From assembly GCF_008831285.2 (NCBI RefSeq), contig NC_045146.1:3624001-3688000 (forward strand): a DNA stretch of 64,000 nucleotides, read 5' to 3'. The position numbers and the translations under genes were made by a program. Below, piece after piece: positions 1-13,300 of this stretch; position 1 is the first letter of the stretch, and every line of letters begins with the position of its first letter. The notes beneath the pieces were generated by a model. That model did not search any database. It worked only from the letters and a program-made list of their open reading frames with translations, and was not told the origin of the DNA. This DNA is from Nymphaea colorata. Taxonomy: Eukaryota; Streptophyta; Magnoliopsida; Nymphaeales; Nymphaeaceae.

Positions 1-477
1 TAGGTCCTTACATCAAAATTCATAATGAACAAAGCAGTGCCAGCTAAACATGATCTGAAACCATACCTTTCACTATATTAATTAAACTATGAAATCATGC
101 TTTGGGAACCTGCTTGAGGCCATGCAAAACTTTTGCAAATAGAAACCTTATGCTTGGGAGCATGCATGCATAGGGAAAACATCCATACAAAGTCACTAAA
201 GAGTAAAATCTCTATTTAGAAGTAAAGTCTCTATAGAAATTTAGAAAGGATTGTTTACATCAATTTTCATGGGATCCATTGCGGTTATAACCTATGCCAC
301 ATGGGTAGGGGTATAGGAATGGACCACAATGTAAAACATTTTGATAAAACTTGGGTATAGGGACATTGCAGTGATATGTTTTTAAGCCAACACATATATT
401 CAGTGTTTATATTCATAGAATATAGATTACTAAACAAAAGTACCAAAAATGTAGAAATACGAAAAGATGCAACGGTT
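1..477. other. Unassigned AT-rich DNA left of the Copia relic
   Basis: I see no exon, RNA gene or clear repeat here. The last part runs into the readable Copia frame near 450-480, so some of it may be degraded gag or protease sequence of that element. It probably lies in the first intron or the 5' flank of the capping gene, because the N-terminal exon of that gene is not found in the window. Confidence 0.4.
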
Positions 478-3133
478 TGGCATTCTTATCTTGGGCATCC
501 TAGCTCTAGGATATTGATGCATTTGAACAAGACTGCTTCTTTGTTTTCCTAAGTTTTTGTGATACTGATGACTCTTGTTCTTTGTGTTGTCAGCAAGATG
601 CACTGTTCACCGTTTGAAAGTTCTAAGTTTTCTGCTGATTTTCCTTTCGAAATTGTTCATGTGGACTTGTGGGGGTTGGCACCAAGTTTATCTAGAGAAG
701 GATATTGGTATTATTTATTGATTGTTGATGACCATTCAAAATTCTCTTCAATTTTTCCTTTAGCTAAGAAATCCGACACCTTCTGATGCGTAAAAACTTT
801 TAAAAATATTGTGGAAAATCAGCTTGCACCCAAAATTATAATCTTCGTAGTGATGGTAGAGGCGAATTATTAAAATGGTGAATTGAGTGATTTTCTAAAT
901 GAATTTTCTAAATGATTATGAAATCAAGAGATGAATTTCTTGCCCTCACACACCACAACAAAACGGTCTAGTTGAGTGCAATCATAGGCACATGATGATG
1001 CATGCGTCACTTGACAATAGTTTTTGGTATGATGCCTTTAAAAATGCTGTTCATGTCATTAACCGACTCCCTTCGTTTTAGCTTGAGTCTCCTTACAAAT
1101 TGTTGATGAAAGTGAAACCAGATTATCAATATTTATGAGTTTTTGGATCACATGTTACCTATATGTTGGGCCATATCCTTAATCAAATTATCTCAAAAAT
1201 CTAAATCTCATGTTTGTATTGGATATGGAGTTTGCTACGAAGGATATGCTTGTTTCAATCCAATCTCAAAGAAGACCATCATCTCTCATCACGTGGCATT
1301 TGATGAGACTAATTTTCTGTATCCCGAAAAGACTATTTGTGCTCCAGATATCTCCAAATAGCTTGGAGCCAGAGAAATGACATCTAATTCTTTTACTCAT
1401 GGCACTATTATACAACTTCCAAATCCTATTCATGGGGTTTTCTCCCACCAAGCCCCAAGTGCTCATGGACCTGCACACAATGAGAGCTCCAACAACAATA
1501 TTGGAATGCCTAGTTCTTCTACCACCACACCTCAAGAGCAGAACCAGCATGCTGAAAATCCTCTTGAAATCAATCATGAACCACCACAGGCGCCACCTTA
1601 TGAGGACCCGCCATATGACCACATGATCCCAGGATGGAATGTCAACACCTAATGTGTCATTGTCTCTTCTAAAGGTTCATTATTCAAATGCAAATTGGGA
1701 TGAGGAACAACCAAAACCAACAGATGGATGCCATGCATGAAGAGATGTCCGCATTGAACAGAAATCAAACTTGGGAGCTTGTTCCTGAATCTGGAAATAA
1801 AAAAAATTGTCGGTTGTAAGTGGGTCAAGAAAAGCAAGCGGAATGTAGATGGATCTAAATCTTGCTTTAAGGCTCAACTAGTCACTAAGGGGTATAGCCA
1901 GCAAGAAGGAGTGGATTATTTTGAAACCTATATAGGCTTCTCATTTATGCCCACCACAGTTCCCACCTGAGCCTCGTTAGACTCTGTGGAAGTGGAAGGT
2001 GTAAGTGAAGAGAATAGAAGCCCTTAGCCCTTGGTATTATCTATAGCAGTCAGTTGAGGAATAATGCCTTTCTTCATGGATAGTCAAGAAGAGGTATTTA
2101 TGTCGCAAGTCACAACCTTCACGATTTGGAGATTCTCTGTTTCCTCAATTTCTTTCCAGATTGAAGAAGGCACTGTGTGGGCTTAAACAAACCCCTAGAG
2201 TTTGGTGTCTTAAGAAGATCGGATTTCATAATTCCAATTTTGCTTCGAAATTCTCTATAAAGGATCTTGGCATCATTCACTATTTGTTGGGAATTGAAAT
2301 TGGATCCACAGAAGATGGTTTTGTTCTTTGTTAGTGCAAATATATAAAAGATCTCCATGGGCCCAAGATGGAAGCAAAGCTGAGCAATACTCCTGTTGTT
2401 GCCAAGTTGCCAGCTTGTCAAGATTTGATGGGAAGCCATTTAAGGATCAAGCCTTGTGTAGAAGCATGGTCGGTCGGGGCCTATAATATGCTGCTTTCAG
2501 AAGGCTTGACATTGCTTATGCAGTAAATAAAGCATGCCGGTTTATGCATGCTCCCATAGAAGAGCATTGGAGTTATGTTAAGAGAAGTGTGCGTTATCTC
2601 AAAAGTACTCTTCATTTGGTTTTCATGTTAGATGAACATGACTCATCTTGTCTACTTATGGCATATGCTGATGCTGATTGGGCAGAATGCCCAGATGATT
2701 GACGATCAACTAGAGGATACATCACATTCTTGTGAGAAACCTTAACATCATGGCACTCAAAGCAACGGGCTGTAGCAAAATCAAATACTGAAGCTGAGTA
2801 TAAAGCTATGGCAAAAGCTGTTGCTGAAATAACTTGGTTGCAACAGGTTCTTCAAGAGCTAGGAATCTCATCTAGCGAACCACCAGTAATCTAGTGTGAT
2901 AATCTTGGGACCGCCTACCTTGCTGCCAATCCCGTGTTTCATGCTCAGACAAAACATATAAAATTGGTTCCCATTTTGTTCGAGAAAAGTTGTCAAGAAG
3001 GAGATTCAAGTCAAGTTTAGAACTTCTGCGAGCATACTGCAGATATTTTGACCAAAGCGCTTCCAGGGCCAAGATTCACAAAGTTAAGGTTGAAGCTTAA
3101 TCTCCTTCTAATGGAGATTTGCTGGAAGGGGCG
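478..3133 (+). mobile_element. Decayed Ty1/Copia retrotransposon (integrase, RT, RNase H relics)
   Basis: Copia pol can be read in order on the + strand, with many stops and frameshifts. At about 475 there is a pre-integrase WHSYLGHPS motif. The integrase core start follows at 559-786 (IVHVDLWG, LLIVDDHSK), and its distal part at about 950-1360 includes PQQNGLVE. Reverse transcriptase pieces lie at 1735-1970 (GCKWVKKSK, KAQLVTKGYSQQEGVDYFET), then a gap, then ALCGLKQTPRVW and FSIKDLGIIHYLLGIEIG at about 2165-2330. RNase H is at about 2640-3070 (KSNTEAEYKAMAKA, HTADILTKALPGP). Gag and protease are not recognisable. A purine-rich tract at 3121-3133 stands where the polypurine tract should be and is followed by TG, the expected 3' LTR start. 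I found no 5' LTR partner in the window. The element cannot encode working proteins. Confidence 0.9.
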
Positions 3134-3887
3134 TGTCGAGGAAACAAATAGTGATAAAGTCTCAAGATCTGTGACCTGTCAAACATAACTGCTAAAGATT
3201 GTACTTCCTTATTTGATTCCAAAAATTTTGTAACAGAAAGGCAAGATTATCAGCTTCAGTGTGGGAATAATTCTTTACACGCTGGCACCTACATCTCTTA
3301 CAAACAGTGTGAGAAAAAGGCAAAGTCGTGGATGTAGGCCTAGTGCTGAATCACATTAAAATTTTTTTTGTGTGTTCTTTGATACCTTTTCACCTCACTG
3401 AGAAATCGTGAAGCTGTGACACTTCATCCGGGAACCCAAATCTACTTTCACATTATTATGTAGCACTGACCCCAAAACATACATGGTCTTGGACTTGGTC
3501 ATCTGCCCACCAACTAGGTGACTAGTCAACTAGCTGGCCAACTAGTTCACCAGGTTAGCAGGGAGATTTCATATAGAAAGAGGTTAGTGATCTTTTGGTG
3601 AAATTTATGTCTGCCTCTGTTTTCCTTTGCCTCTTGGGACTATTAATTTTTCTGAAACTTTTCTCTGGTGGGTTTAACTTCCCATGGGAGGAAAATGATT
3701 TCTCAACCAGGTTGCTTGGTCAAACTCAAGGCATGCCTCATCACTGCTGTATACAAGCAATTTATCATTCAATACTCTCTTTAGGCCACTATTTTTCTGG
3801 CCTCATTCTGTTGGGTTTTGAAGAATTTCTGTGCTGCAGTGCCATCATTCTGTTGCTTAATTACTAGCTGGCAATGCATTTGATTAG
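3134..3887. other. Probable 3' LTR remnant, then non-coding DNA up to the first visible capping exon
   Basis: The stretch begins TGTCGAGG directly after the Copia polypurine tract, so the first few hundred bases are probably its 3' LTR, but no second copy is present to set the end. From about 3590 the sequence is T-rich like the gene's other introns and ends in a TTGATTAG acceptor at 3886-3887. I found no convincing start exon here. Confidence 0.45.
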
Positions 3888-4326
3888 GAGCGTGAAGAAC
3901 GGCGACAAAGATTGAAAAGAGAACATCCAGATGATGTAGCAAGTCGTACGTCTGCCAAAATACAGAAGGCAAATGTAGCATTTCAATCTAGAAATAATGG
4001 GTCCAATGATAGAAGGAAGCAGGTGCCCAGTGGTAAGTGTATAAATCACTTTCTGTTGGCAACTATGTGTTCTGGTGATGGTGTTAACTCACATTGTAAT
4101 TGCCATTATATGTGTTTGCTATTTTGCTCTCTTTTATCCATCTTTATTCATTGATTTATTGTTGTCTTTTTCAGGTTGGTCTGATTGTCCTCCATATGGC
4201 AAACCTATATTTAATATTATTCCTTCTAAAGTTCCATTAAGTGAGTTTTTCAACGACTGTGTTGTGCCTGGTAAGAGATATAACATTAAAAGGGTGATCG
4301 ACAAGCAGAGGATTGCAGGAAGAGAG
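3888..4326 (+). CDS. Capping enzyme exons 1-2 (visible): charged N-terminal tail and start of triphosphatase domain
   Basis: Exon 3888-4032 encodes a basic tail beginning EREERRQRLKREHPDD. The 142-bp intron (4033-4174) is followed by exon 4175-4326 with GWSDCPPYGKPI, IIPSKVPLSE and NDCVVPGKRY, the conserved entry to the plant triphosphatase domain. The first exon begins in phase 0 after an AG, so a further upstream coding exon is required. Confidence 0.93.
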
Positions 4327-7300
4327 GTTTGTATGCTTTTGATTGGTTTAAAATTTACAAATACATCACCAAGCATGCATATCCTGTGCCAAAGTGGGAT
4401 GACAGTGGAAGACATAATGGTATCATGGATACATTCAACTGTCTGGTCTTCATTTTCATTCTTTTGTTTTCACCTCGTTGCTTGTTTGGTATCCACTTGT
4501 ATTGCGTTCTTTCAGATTTTGTCATCAGTTGCGTTGCATTCCAATTTTCATCCGACTTTTTTCATAGTTGATGGTTATTTTAGGAATTGAAAGTGTTGTA
4601 GTTGAGATGACATTAATGTTTAATTTCTGTAGATTGGAAATTTTGAACTCAGAAAGTCATTTGCATGTTGAAATGCATATGCAAGTAATGAGACAGAATT
4701 GTCATTTTGTTTCTTCTTACGTTCTTGCTTGTTCGAGGTTTATTCTATTTTGTTAGTGAAGGAGTGTTTGGGCTTCACTTTTCAATTACTTTATGCTTGT
4801 ATTCTTGCTTGGATTTTATTTTTCTATGGCTTAACTTTTCAATTACTTAAATCTTTGTCCTATTTTATTGATACTGTACCGCCTCTTAAAGAGGAGCCCT
4901 GATAGTTGCAAGACCTATTGGTAAATTGCCCTCCATGCATTGACGTCTGATATTTTGCTAGCGTGGACCTTGATTGATACATTGATACATGGCTAAATGC
5001 ATACTTGGCATGCTTTGAATGCCACTGAAGCTCAATCTTTATGTAAATAACCAATCAACAGGTTTGCTGTTGACTATCATTCACATTATAAAGGATATAA
5101 CTCAGTTTTTGTTGTTGAATAGTTTATTGTTTGTGGTAATTTCAGGACAAAGTCTTGAAGATATTCTAGTCCACGGGAATTAAGTCAGAACTGCTCATGC
5201 ATTAGCCATTTTGATCATGTTTACACCTGGACATGTTTATATGATGATTAACATTTTCCTTTCCCCCCTTCTAACTTCAACATAATTAAAATTTGCTATT
5301 GACTATCATTCACAGTATAAAGGATATAACTCAGTTTTTGTTGTTTAATAGTTTATTGTTTGTGGTAATTTCAGGACAAAGTCTTGAAGATATTATAATG
5401 TCAGAGGTTCATAACTAGGTGCTTGTTTCATGTGATTTGATTCATGAATTGGAAAGTTCATATGTGGTAGATATTGAGTCATCAGTTTCAGTGGGTCTGT
5501 ATTTTATGTGCACAAAGCACACACAGACACATACGTTTTTTTTATCTCAACAGTGGTTTTGCTGCTTTATACAGTAATTTAATATATTCATACAAATTTT
5601 ATTACTTATTGAATACATTTTTGATATTTTTTTGCACAAAAGTTGGCTGAAAAATTTTCTAAAGGAGCTTAAGATAATTGCTGGTCTTTCAAACTGTTCT
5701 TTTCAATATTGAATGGAAAATCTTCCTTCTTATTACAAGAGGGATTCTGGCTGCAGCATGAAGCCATGTTGTAGAGTTAAGATGACGTCCATTACATGCA
5801 CGAGAACGGTAATACTGGCATTGCCAAGTTGATTATAATAATGTGGGCCTCTTCAAATTCTTCTTTGGTATGGTCTGGTTAGTTTGGAATGGAAACGTCA
5901 ATGCTTCTGACTGGATATTTTTCTTCTGATTTTCTAATTTTGTTGTTTGTTTGATTTTGTATTTGCTAGCTTGGGTTGGTAATTGATCTGACGAATACTT
6001 CTCGCTATTATTCACCAATAGATTGGAAGAAACAGGGGATTAAGCATTTAAAGGTGAGATTTACTTGTGCAAGAAATTGTGTTCCTCACTCTCAGGCATC
6101 ATCTGATGTTCTTGTGCATTTTCCTTTATAATTTTTTTTTTTTTTTGTAGATAGCGTGTAAGGGACGTGATGAGGTGCCAGATGCTCTAGCTGTGAACAT
6201 TTTCTGCTATGAGGTACCATTGTCAAATCTTTATTCCTTTCAGTCACTCCAGGTTTTTATCAATGACTGAGCCACAAATACAATTAGAAGAGAACTGAAA
6301 GAAGATGATATTAACTGACTCCAACATCTTCTATTCTGAAATTGCGGCAGTTTGATCACTTTGAAATGAAAAGCTATAACTGTGTCCAGGGGGTGGAAAG
6401 GGCAGTTCAGATTTTTGCTTTGGCCTTTGGAGCATATCAATCAAAGTGGTTGAATTGGCAGTTTTTTAATCCTGTGCTAGATGATTATGATTGCAATGCA
6501 ATATTTCAGTTACTACTGTATAAAAAAGAGAGGAGACAAAATATCTTCCCACGTTGACTCTCAAAAAACGAATCTTCCCTTCCTTTGTGGACGACTTTGT
6601 GTATAATGCCTCTTCATGCAGCAGTTTTGGTGGCTGATTTCCACAAACAGCTTTCTCATTATGGATGACAATCTTTTAGGTATCACCACGTGTTTTTCAA
6701 ATGTGGATCTGATTACTTAGTCCAAGTGAGAAAATTGGCGTTCGATCAGGATCTAAATTGGGTAAAGTGGTATAGAGATTTCTTATCAGATCATTGGGAT
6801 AGCTGATTCCAGAAGATACATGAAATTGTTAATTCAATTGCATGTGAAATTCATGTTTACTTTGTGGCTATGTTTTTCCATTTATGTTGTTTTCTCAATC
6901 TCTCAGGATAAAACTGTGAGACCTCAAAATATTGCTGAGATCTGTGACTCTGCTATCCAGTGAGGAGAACAACTCTATTCCATAATGCTTTGTCCATCCA
7001 TATTCTCATTATCTTTGTTTATTTCTTGCGTGGTTCTAGGACAGACATATTGTAGTGGACCTTTCTTCGGTTTCCGTTTTTCTATTCCTTGGCATTGTGA
7101 AACTACCTCTTGTTATCTACCTTGTAGCACCTTTTCTCTCTCAAAAAATTTGACTGATGGAAAGAATAGGTGAAAGACCATGAATCTCATGTACTTGCTT
7201 GTTGATGGAACAAGTGAGTCATTTTTCAATGACCCTTTCTTGAGGACAAAAGTAGTCCTTTTTTGATATTTCAAAGAGAACCTTTACTAATGGAAAGATA

Positions 7301-10300
7301 GGTTCAATGGCGTAACCTACATTTCTTGCATATTAGAAGATCTTGAGATCCAATTGTTTCAACATCAAACTTCACATGACATGACTAATGGAATATAAAC
7401 ATCAGTATCCTGTCTGTTGTGGCATTAGAATTTGGTCTAAATTTAAGCGTCTTAGCTTTTAAGTTCTAACATACCTTCCAATAAATATCGGTAACTAGTA
7501 ATTAAAAATATAATGAGTATGAAGTTAAGAAAAAGTGTAAAATGTAGTAAATATCTCCCCCTACAATTGTAGTACTATTCCCAAGTTTCTATACATTCAA
7601 AAGTACTGCGTCCCATTGCAATGTGCCTTTTTTTGGTTTCACTAAAAAGAAAAAAAAGGTTATGCTCACTGAGTCTAGAGGGAGGAAATAGACTGGATGG
7701 TGCTGTGGTAGCAGCAGGATGAGCCAGCTTGATTGTCATTGTGGTTGAATTTTCCATGAAGATTGCCTCTAGATCTATGTTTGCAGCAAATTGATGAGAT
7801 GGGGTTCGCTTGAATGAATTTTAGATTGCTAGATATAGTAGTTGTAACCCCATTTTGGTGGTCCATGAGACCCATTTCAACAGACCCATTTTAACATTCT
7901 TCAAATTATGGTTTTGTGATGGAAAAATGTGGAGTAAAACTGAGGGAGTAATTTTATATTTGAAAGTGCGCCTCAATTTCAAATTATGGTGTCGAGATGG
8001 TAGCCTAAAGGCCTAAGCTGTGGCACCTAGGCAGTCCAAAGTCCAAACCATTGTCATAGAAACCGCATTTTGTTTGAAAAAAAAATTCAAAAACACATTA
8101 AAAAGTAAGTTAGCCAGAAAAAAGGGGAAAACACATTTTTTTGAAAAAACCGCCAAAATGGAAAAAACACATATTATTTGTGTTTTTTTCGTTTTTTGTT
8201 TTTTTTCAGTTTTTTACTTTTTTTAATTACCAAAATTTTAATTTCACATTTTAATTTTGGTTTTCAACATTACGTATTATATTCGAGAAAAATCTTGCCA
8301 ATTTATATCTGAAAAGTGAAAACAAAATTTGTGACAATGGTCCAAACTCCAAACAACAAAAATATTAATTTTTAAGATTTCAACCCTAAACATTTATATA
8401 TTTATTTTTTTGTTTATACGATCTTCTTGTATATTGATCAAAGTGGTGCTTTCCAAAACCTCCACTTTGACTTTTCTCCCTTTCAATTGTTCTTCCATCT
8501 TTATCTTTTCATCTCTGTTTTCCTACTGCAATTGCTTTTTTATGGGGTTGGCCGTTTAGGGCTGCATAGAGCTTTTAACTACGTAGTAGAATAAAGAGCT
8601 TTATGAAAGAACATTGGCAAGTGAATATTCTAACCTTTTCCAAGCTCTCCACTGAGCCAGAGCCATATGCCTTGTTTTTTTAATTCCTTTCGATGACACT
8701 GTTGATTGTTTTTGTTACGATGAGAGAGAAAGAGCCAAAAGAATTTTTTATTAACATAACCCTGATCTCCTTTAAAAGAGATTAGGGTTGGCGATACACA
8801 CTTCACAAAAAAGGTCCAACAACTATAAGAAAATATTTAAAGACCTCCTCTCTAACTTTCTAATATTTTAGAAATACTCTGTGACACTCCCCTTCAAGCT
8901 GGAGCATATATATCAATCATGCTCAGCTTGTTACGTCTCAGGAAATCGCCTATGTGAAGAGCCTTGGTGAGGATACCTGATCTTTTGAGGAGACATGAAT
9001 AGTGCTAACAATTCCTTCTTGAACTAGGTCCTGAACATAGTGGCAATCCACTTCAATGTGTTTAGTCTTCTCATGGAAGACATGATTGTTAGCAATATAT
9101 GTAGCTGCCTTGTTGTCACAATACATCTTCATTGCGAGATTCACTGAAACACCCAACTCTAAAAGTAGTGATCTAACCCACGACATTTCAGCCGCAGTTT
9201 GAGCCATAGCCCTATATTCCGACTCAGCACTAGATCGAGCCACCACATTCTACTTCCTGCTCCTCCAGGAAATAAGATTACCTCTCACAAAGACACAAAA
9301 ACCTGTAGTAAACTTCCTGTCGTCTACAGACCCTGCATAATCAGCATCACTATACACTTCGATGTCAACACATTCTCCCTTGTTGAACCATAACCACTTT
9401 CTCGGGGCTGATTTCAAGTATTTGACAATCATTAAAACAACATCCCAGTGAACCTTCCGAGGTTTTTCCATGAACTGACTCAACTTATTCACGACAAAGC
9501 TAATGTCAGGGCGAGTGACAGTTAAATATAACAGTTTTCCTATCAGAGATCTGTAAGATCTAGAGTCACGACTCTGAGTCATCATCATGTATATGAATGC
9601 GGGGATTCATGGGAAGTGTGGCAGGTTTAGCCTTCAATAGTCCTGTTTTCTGCAGAAGATTAAAAACATATTTCCTTTAAGACAATACAACTTTTTTATT
9701 ACTATGAGCCACCTCAATACTAAGAATAAGAAAATAACGGAGTTGTCCAAGGTCTTTTGTAACAAAGTGTTGCTGTAAAAACTCTTTTGTTTGAACTATC
9801 TCTTGATCATTCTCCTCGGTAAGAACAATATCATCCACATAGACAATCAATATCACCATATCCGATGAGCCTCGCTTGATAAACAATGAGTGATCAAGTT
9901 GGGATCGGCGAAATCCACACTTAGATAACACCTCAGTAAGCTTTTGGAACTATGCGCGAGGACTTTGTTTAAGTCTATAAATAACCCTCTTTAATTTGCA
10001 TACCTTGGAACACTCCCCTTGTCGCTCAAATCCAAGTGGTTGCTGCATATAGACGGTTTCAGAAAAGTCTCCATACAGAAAGACATTTTTTATATTCAGC
10101 TGAAACAAAGGCCACTCTTACTGGACAACAAGAGATATAATCAATCGAATAGTGCCTAACCGAGCCACAGGCGAAAATGTCTCAAAGAAATCAACACCAT
10201 AAGTTTGAGTATACCTTTTTGCGACAAGACGTGCCTTGAACCTTTTAACTAAACCATCAGAATGATAGATAATTGATGGTGAAAACCCATCTTGATCCAA

Positions 10301-13300
10301 CCACATCACAGTGCATTTGGGAATCCACCAAATCCCAAGTCTCCCAAGAAAGAAGAGCATCCATTTTCTCCTATATGGCTAGTCGCCAACGTGGATCTAA
10401 CAGGGCTTGATGGTGAAAAGATGAGATAATATGACTAGATAGAGCTTTGATCAAACTGCACCAAACTTGTACTCAGATGGTCAGTAGAGACAAAATGAGA
10501 AATATGATGTAGTGTGCACTGTCGCTTGTCCTTGCGAATGACAATAGGGAGATCTACTGTAGAATGGTCATCATTTAAACCTGAGTCAGTCTTATCAATG
10601 GAGCTCACCTCTTGAGACGATGTTGGTGGACGGTTGAGAGAAGGACTAAGACGACGAGTGTAAACCAATGGAGGATCAAAGAAACGTTCATGTGACATAG
10701 GTTGAGATGGTGGAAATGACTCAACTGACACTGGTGGAATAGGAAGAGGTACAAGTACATGCATATTAGACGAAGATGGACTTGACGGGGAAAAATAAGG
10801 ACGAGACTCAAAGAAGGTAACATCCGCACTGATAATGTCTTTTTTAGTCAGGGGATCAAAACATTTATATCATTTTTGATTGGCTGAGTAGCTAATAAAG
10901 ACACATTTGATGGCTTGGGCAGCAAGTTTATTTTTATTTGGGCCTAGGATATGTGCAAAGCAAGTGTATCCAAATACTTTGGGAGGTAAATGAAATAGTA
11001 GATGCCTTAGATATAAAATTTGAATAGGAATACGTTCTTGGATGGAGGAAGAGGGTAATCTATTAATGAGGAAACATGCAGTAAGAATAGCATCACCCCA
11101 AAATTAGGCAGACATGTGAGAATATAGCATAAGGGTGCTATCCACATTTAGGAGTTGCCGATGTTTGCGTTCAGCTACACCATTTTGTTGGGATGTATAC
11201 GGACAAGTATATTGAGGGCGAATTCCTTGATTGGCGTAAAACTGAAGTAGAAGTGAATACTTGAATTCAAGAGCATTATCAATGAGACCAAATTGAGTTT
11301 TTATTTCCTTGACAAATTTTTGAAGAATGCATATGACTTCAGATCTTTCCTTTAACAAGAAAACCTAACTGACTATAGTAAAATCATCAACTAAAACAAG
11401 ATAATATCATAAACATGACCGAAAGGGAACTCGACTAGGACCCCATACATTCACATGAATGAGATCAAACAGACTCTGACTAGACGGACTCTGACTCGAA
11501 GGAAAGTTGCTCTGTGTATGCTTGCCCAACTGACAAGCATCACATAAGGACTCTGATGCAGGAATATCAGGAAACTTGCGACGAAGTTTTGGTATTGACG
11601 GATGACCCAGTCTTCGATGCCATGGGAAAGGAGAAGGCTTCGAAGGGACTGAAGATGCAGCAACATCAACTGGGATCGACAAAAAATAAAGTCCCTCACT
11701 TTCATGGCTGCCACCAATCATCTTTCCAGTTGGTAAGTCCTGAAAAGAACAAGAGCCAGGTCAAAAATGACTTTACACTGTAAGTCAATAGCTAGCTGCT
11801 TAACAAATAACAAGTTACCAGCAAATTGATGAACATATAGCACATGTAATAGTGCCTAAATGTGGAAGGTAGATATCATTGCTGCCTAAAACAGGGGACA
11901 GTTTGCCATCAGCGAGCCTGACATGCTGTGGTTTAGAGAATTTGACAAATGATGAAAAATTCTGTGGTTGATTACAACAATGTCTAGAAGCGTCAAAATC
12001 TATCATCCAAGACATACCTGGATCATCAGTAGGAGCACCAACAGAGAATGCTGAATCTATAACACTAGCATTGGTAGATGAAGAGGCAGACCTTTGAGCA
12101 AGAACACGATCATATTTATCCTTAACTTAAGAGAATATGACATGGATATAGAAGGGTCAGTAGAGGACTCAACCATAATGTTGTTGCCTTTAAATGAGCT
12201 GCTTGGGATGAAGAGAGACCTTTGCGGCTTTGCCTGTGGTGATTCTACCTCCACCACGTCTAGAGGAAACACTAGAATTGAGGTGAGGATGCTTGTCCCA
12301 ACAACGATCCTCTAGATGACCAATTTTGCCACAATAAGAACACTGAAATCTGCCGCGTCCTGCACCACGACCTGTACCATGTCCCCTACTGCCACCAAAA
12401 AAACTAGTCACCCGTCCTCCTGATATCACAAGTGCAGAGACTGGTGTGTCTTGCGTATTCTGAGAAAGAGTGACTGCAAGACAACTCAGCCTATTATACG
12501 TGTCAGCTAAATCTCGAAGATTACTGCCTGTGAGAATTTGAGACTTTGCCACAGAGTATTCTGGAGATAAGCTCGATAGAAATTTCACTACCACTAGTTT
12601 TAAAGTGTGATGCATAACAATGTTGGTAAGGTAGACGAAAAGCCTTTAAGACTTTAACCGTTCATATGCAGCAGTCAAAGTAGCAAAATACTTAGATCCT
12701 GATCCTCTTGCCGTATGTTGCTTAACTCTTCTTCCAATTATAGGATCTTAATTACATTAGTGGCATGCAAGTATGTCTTCCTCAAGAAAAACCACATATC
12801 CTTGGCCTTGGTATAATATGCAATAGTTGGGGTTATATGAGACTCCACACTATTCATAATCCAAGACATAACAATATAATTATCTTCATCCCACACAACA
12901 TATATTCCCTTTTTCTCAGTAGGTTCATCCTCCTCAAGAACATATTTCTTCCTATGCCCAGTTACAAACATCGTGAACACCCTAGACCATATTTCATAGT
13001 TTGAACCATTCAATTTGATCGTGGTTCCATAAGAGAATGAATTTCCAGCTATCTTGTATTCAGTAGAACTTTCTGATTTACTGTTTTCAGCCATAATAAA
13101 TCAAGAGGACCCAGCTGACTACGAATATTAGAGGAATATCAAAATCACTTGCAGCGTAGGAGAATCTGGAAAATTCTTACAGCTCCAACATCAGATCAGA
13201 AATTCAATAAAGCAGGCAGCAACCCAGGCATAAACTCTGAATATTTCCAGCAGACACAAGTAGCAACACAGACTAAAATTCAGGCAGTGAAACAGGAAGA

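Noticed and set aside
3595-3867. 90-residue open frame on the + strand with a hydrophobic start, considered as the missing first capping exon
   Set aside because: The composition is that of T-rich intron, it lacks the acidic N-terminus expected of plant capping enzymes, and it does not splice in frame to 3888 at an obvious donor.
6342-6557. 71-residue open frame on the + strand in intron 4
   Set aside because: No family resemblance, and the exon chain is complete without it.
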